In this document: positions 62,706 through 64,000 of the stretch, piece after piece
Position numbering within the stretch: the first letter of the stretch is position 1
How the letters are laid out: the number at the start of each line of letters is the position of its first letter
Source: Acetobacter cibinongensis
GTDB taxonomy: Bacteria; Pseudomonadota; Alphaproteobacteria; Acetobacterales; Acetobacteraceae
Assembly (NCBI RefSeq): GCF_000963925.1
Contig: NZ_BAMV01000010.1
Location: 62,001 to 126,000, forward strand
Reading direction: 5' to 3'
DNA: 64,000 nucleotides
Program-made: the position numbers and the translations under genes
The notes under the pieces: generated by a model
The model's input: the letters and a program-made list of their open reading frames with translations, nothing else
Database searches by the model: none
What the model was told of the DNA's origin: nothing

Positions 62706-63899
62706 TCACGCTCTTGAGAGGCCATGTGCGGCCTGTGCGGCCTTGGCACCCTGTGCCAGCCAGCTCTCGCTCCCCATCTCAGCAAGACGTGATGCGGTGC
62801 GGGCAAAAGCATCCGCCCCATCACCGGTGGTAAAGAGCTGGTCAGGGGTAGCCTCCGCCGTGGCAAACAGCAGATTCCCGTTGTCATACAAGGCATCAAT
62901 CAGGGTAATGAAGCGCCGTGCGAGGTTGGCATCGTCCTGTCCCATTTTGGGAATGTCATCTATGATCAGAACGGTGAACTGCTTTGCGAGCGCCAGATAG
63001 TCGTTTGGACCACGGGGCTTTCCACACAAAGAGTTGAAATCAAACCGGGCCACGGGGCCAGCAGCCTGATCCACCTCAAAGCTACGACCACTGAACTCCA
63101 GCGTCACAGGTTTGGGCTTTTCCTGCCCGGCATAGCGGGTAAAAATCTCGTCCAGCCTTTGTTTGCCGCGCTTGTCTGCGGGCACAAGCCATGTTTCCCG
63201 GTCCTGCTGCCGCCCACGGCGGTAATCCCGTTGCGAATCAAGCTCCACTGTGTCCAGTTCCCGCTTGATAATGGCAATGAACGGCTTGAAAGCATCCGCC
63301 CCCGGCTTGTTCTGGAACAGCTCACCAGGGTCTGTGTTGGACGTGGCGACAATAATAACATTGGCGGCAAAAAGAGCTTCAAACAGCCGCCCCAAAATCA
63401 TGGCGTCTGCAATGTCATTCACCTGAAATTCATCAAAGCACAAAAGCTGTGCCCGACCTGCGATAGTTTTAGCTAACGGCGGGATAGGGTCTGTCATGCC
63501 GGGGTTGGCAGCCTTGAGAGCATGAAGCTTCTGGTGCACATCCTGCATGAAGCGCAGAAAATGAATACGCTCCTTCCGTTGCACCGGCGCACAGGCAAAG
63601 AACAGATCCATCACCATGGTTTTGCCACGCCCAACGCGGCCTACAATATACAAGCCACGCGGGTGCTGGGGTGGCGCAGGCGCTTTAATGCGCTGCACAA
63701 GCCCGGCCAGCAGCCCTTTGGCCGCTGGCTGAGGGGCTGGCATGTGGTCCAACTCCTGCCAAAGCCGGTCCAGCCGCTCAATTACCCGTTTCTGGTCTGG
63801 GTCACTTGTAAGGTCGCCTGACGCAATGCGCGCCTGATAAACCGCCATAGGCCCTTGCTGTGCCACCGTGTGTGCCTCGTTCTTGTTATTCTCGTTCAT
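62706..63899 (-). CDS. zapE: cell division protein ZapE (AFG1-like ATPase)
   Basis: A 397-residue AAA-type ATPase. GLYIVGRVGRGKTMVMDLFF is the Walker A region (near residues 82-101) and QLLCFDEFQVNDIADAMILGRLF the Walker B region (near 151-173). VIIVATSNTDPGELF and the C-terminal FTVLIIDDIPKMGQDDANLARRFITLIDALYDN are typical of ZapE/AFG1. It associates with the division ring under stress in E. coli. In Alphaproteobacteria it is often found near TCA-cycle genes, as here next to sucA, from which it is separated by 282 bp without a visible gene. Confidence 0.92.
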   Translation of the reverse strand: MNENNKNEAHTVAQQGPMAVYQARIASGDLTSDPDQKRVIERLDRLWQELDHMPAPQPAAKGLLAGLVQRIKAPAPPQHPRGLYIVGRVGRGKTMVMDLFFACAPVQRKERIHFLRFMQDVHQKLHALKAANPGMTDPIPPLAKTIAGRAQLLCFDEFQVNDIADAMILGRLFEALFAANVIIVATSNTDPGELFQNKPGADAFKPFIAIIKRELDTVELDSQRDYRRGRQQDRETWLVPADKRGKQRLDEIFTRYAGQEKPKPVTLEFSGRSFEVDQAAGPVARFDFNSLCGKPRGPNDYLALAKQFTVLIIDDIPKMGQDDANLARRFITLIDALYDNGNLLFATAEATPDQLFTTGDGADAFARTASRLAEMGSESWLAQGAKAAQAAHGLSRA

Positions 63900-64000
63900 A
63901 CCTTACGCCGATAGCGGGGAGCCACCCCACTGAGCAAGGGGCCTGAACCTCTCCTAACCGTGTCGTGACAGGCCACGCTGCTTTCTGCTGCATTCTAGAG
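63900..64000. other. right edge, no feature called
   Basis: About 100 bp upstream of zapE. I see no supported open reading frame, RNA gene or terminator in it. It presumably holds the zapE promoter or leader. Confidence 0.4.

Overview
The window looks like part of a chromosome of an acetic acid bacterium (Alphaproteobacteria, Acetobacteraceae, probably Acetobacter or a close relative). The pointers are moderately high GC, alphaproteobacterial families (DUF2125, DUF3597, a fused lipoyl-E3 in a sucAB-lpdA cluster), an OprB-type porin, both L- and D-lactate oxidising flavoenzymes, and a HyfB/HyfC-like membrane complex. The genus is inferred from gene content, not from a marker gene. I see no rRNA, tRNA, transposase or prophage genes.

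Layout. 1-3.9 kb: the end of a Hyf/complex-I-like membrane module, a methyltransferase and glyoxalase II. 4.1-24.8 kb: a large amino-sugar and cell-wall salvage region. It has nagK-nagP-nagA rightwards; a five-gene leftward block of exported hydrolases (two serine beta-lactamase-fold proteins, D-amino-acid dehydrogenase, penicillin-acylase family, S9 peptidase); a LysR regulator; and a rightward group of sodium-solute symporter, murQ, nagB, GH20 hexosaminidase and OprB porin. Together these could open muropeptides or chitin-like material outside the cytoplasm, import GlcNAc and MurNAc, phosphorylate them and feed fructose-6-phosphate, while D-amino acids are oxidised. 24.8-33.5 kb: a complete type I-F CRISPR-Cas system (cas1, cas2-3, csy1-4) transcribed leftward into a very short array of four repeats and three 32-nt spacers, of which the leader-distal repeat is decayed.

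33.6-41.3 kb: a surface-polysaccharide cluster with a GT2 and a GT39-like glycosyltransferase, a flippase, a GT4 glycosyltransferase, two paralogous thymidylate-kinase-like proteins and an unknown, possibly CHAD-like protein. Part of it is AT-rich, suggesting transfer. 41.3-47.7 kb: a copper-defence module with P-type ATPase CopA, CsoR, a multicopper oxidase, CopB, a small secreted protein and a DUF2946 protein. It carries two similar C/G-rich palindromes, one at each promoter region, that look like CsoR operators. 47.8-64 kb: housekeeping and oxidative metabolism: lldD, DUF2125, PlsC-like acyltransferase, ahcY, DUF3597, dld, an L,D-transpeptidase, the 2-oxoglutarate dehydrogenase cluster sucA-sucB-lpdA, and zapE. 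An AT-rich gap at 50.04-50.36 kb holds two perfect DnaA boxes.

The most interesting points are the integrated cell-wall salvage locus with a candidate dual GlcNAc/MurNAc kinase, the kinase-containing polysaccharide cluster, the paired CsoR operators, the minimal I-F array with a broken last repeat, and the DnaA-box-bearing intergenic region. All functions were read from sequence motifs and family knowledge; no database search was possible.
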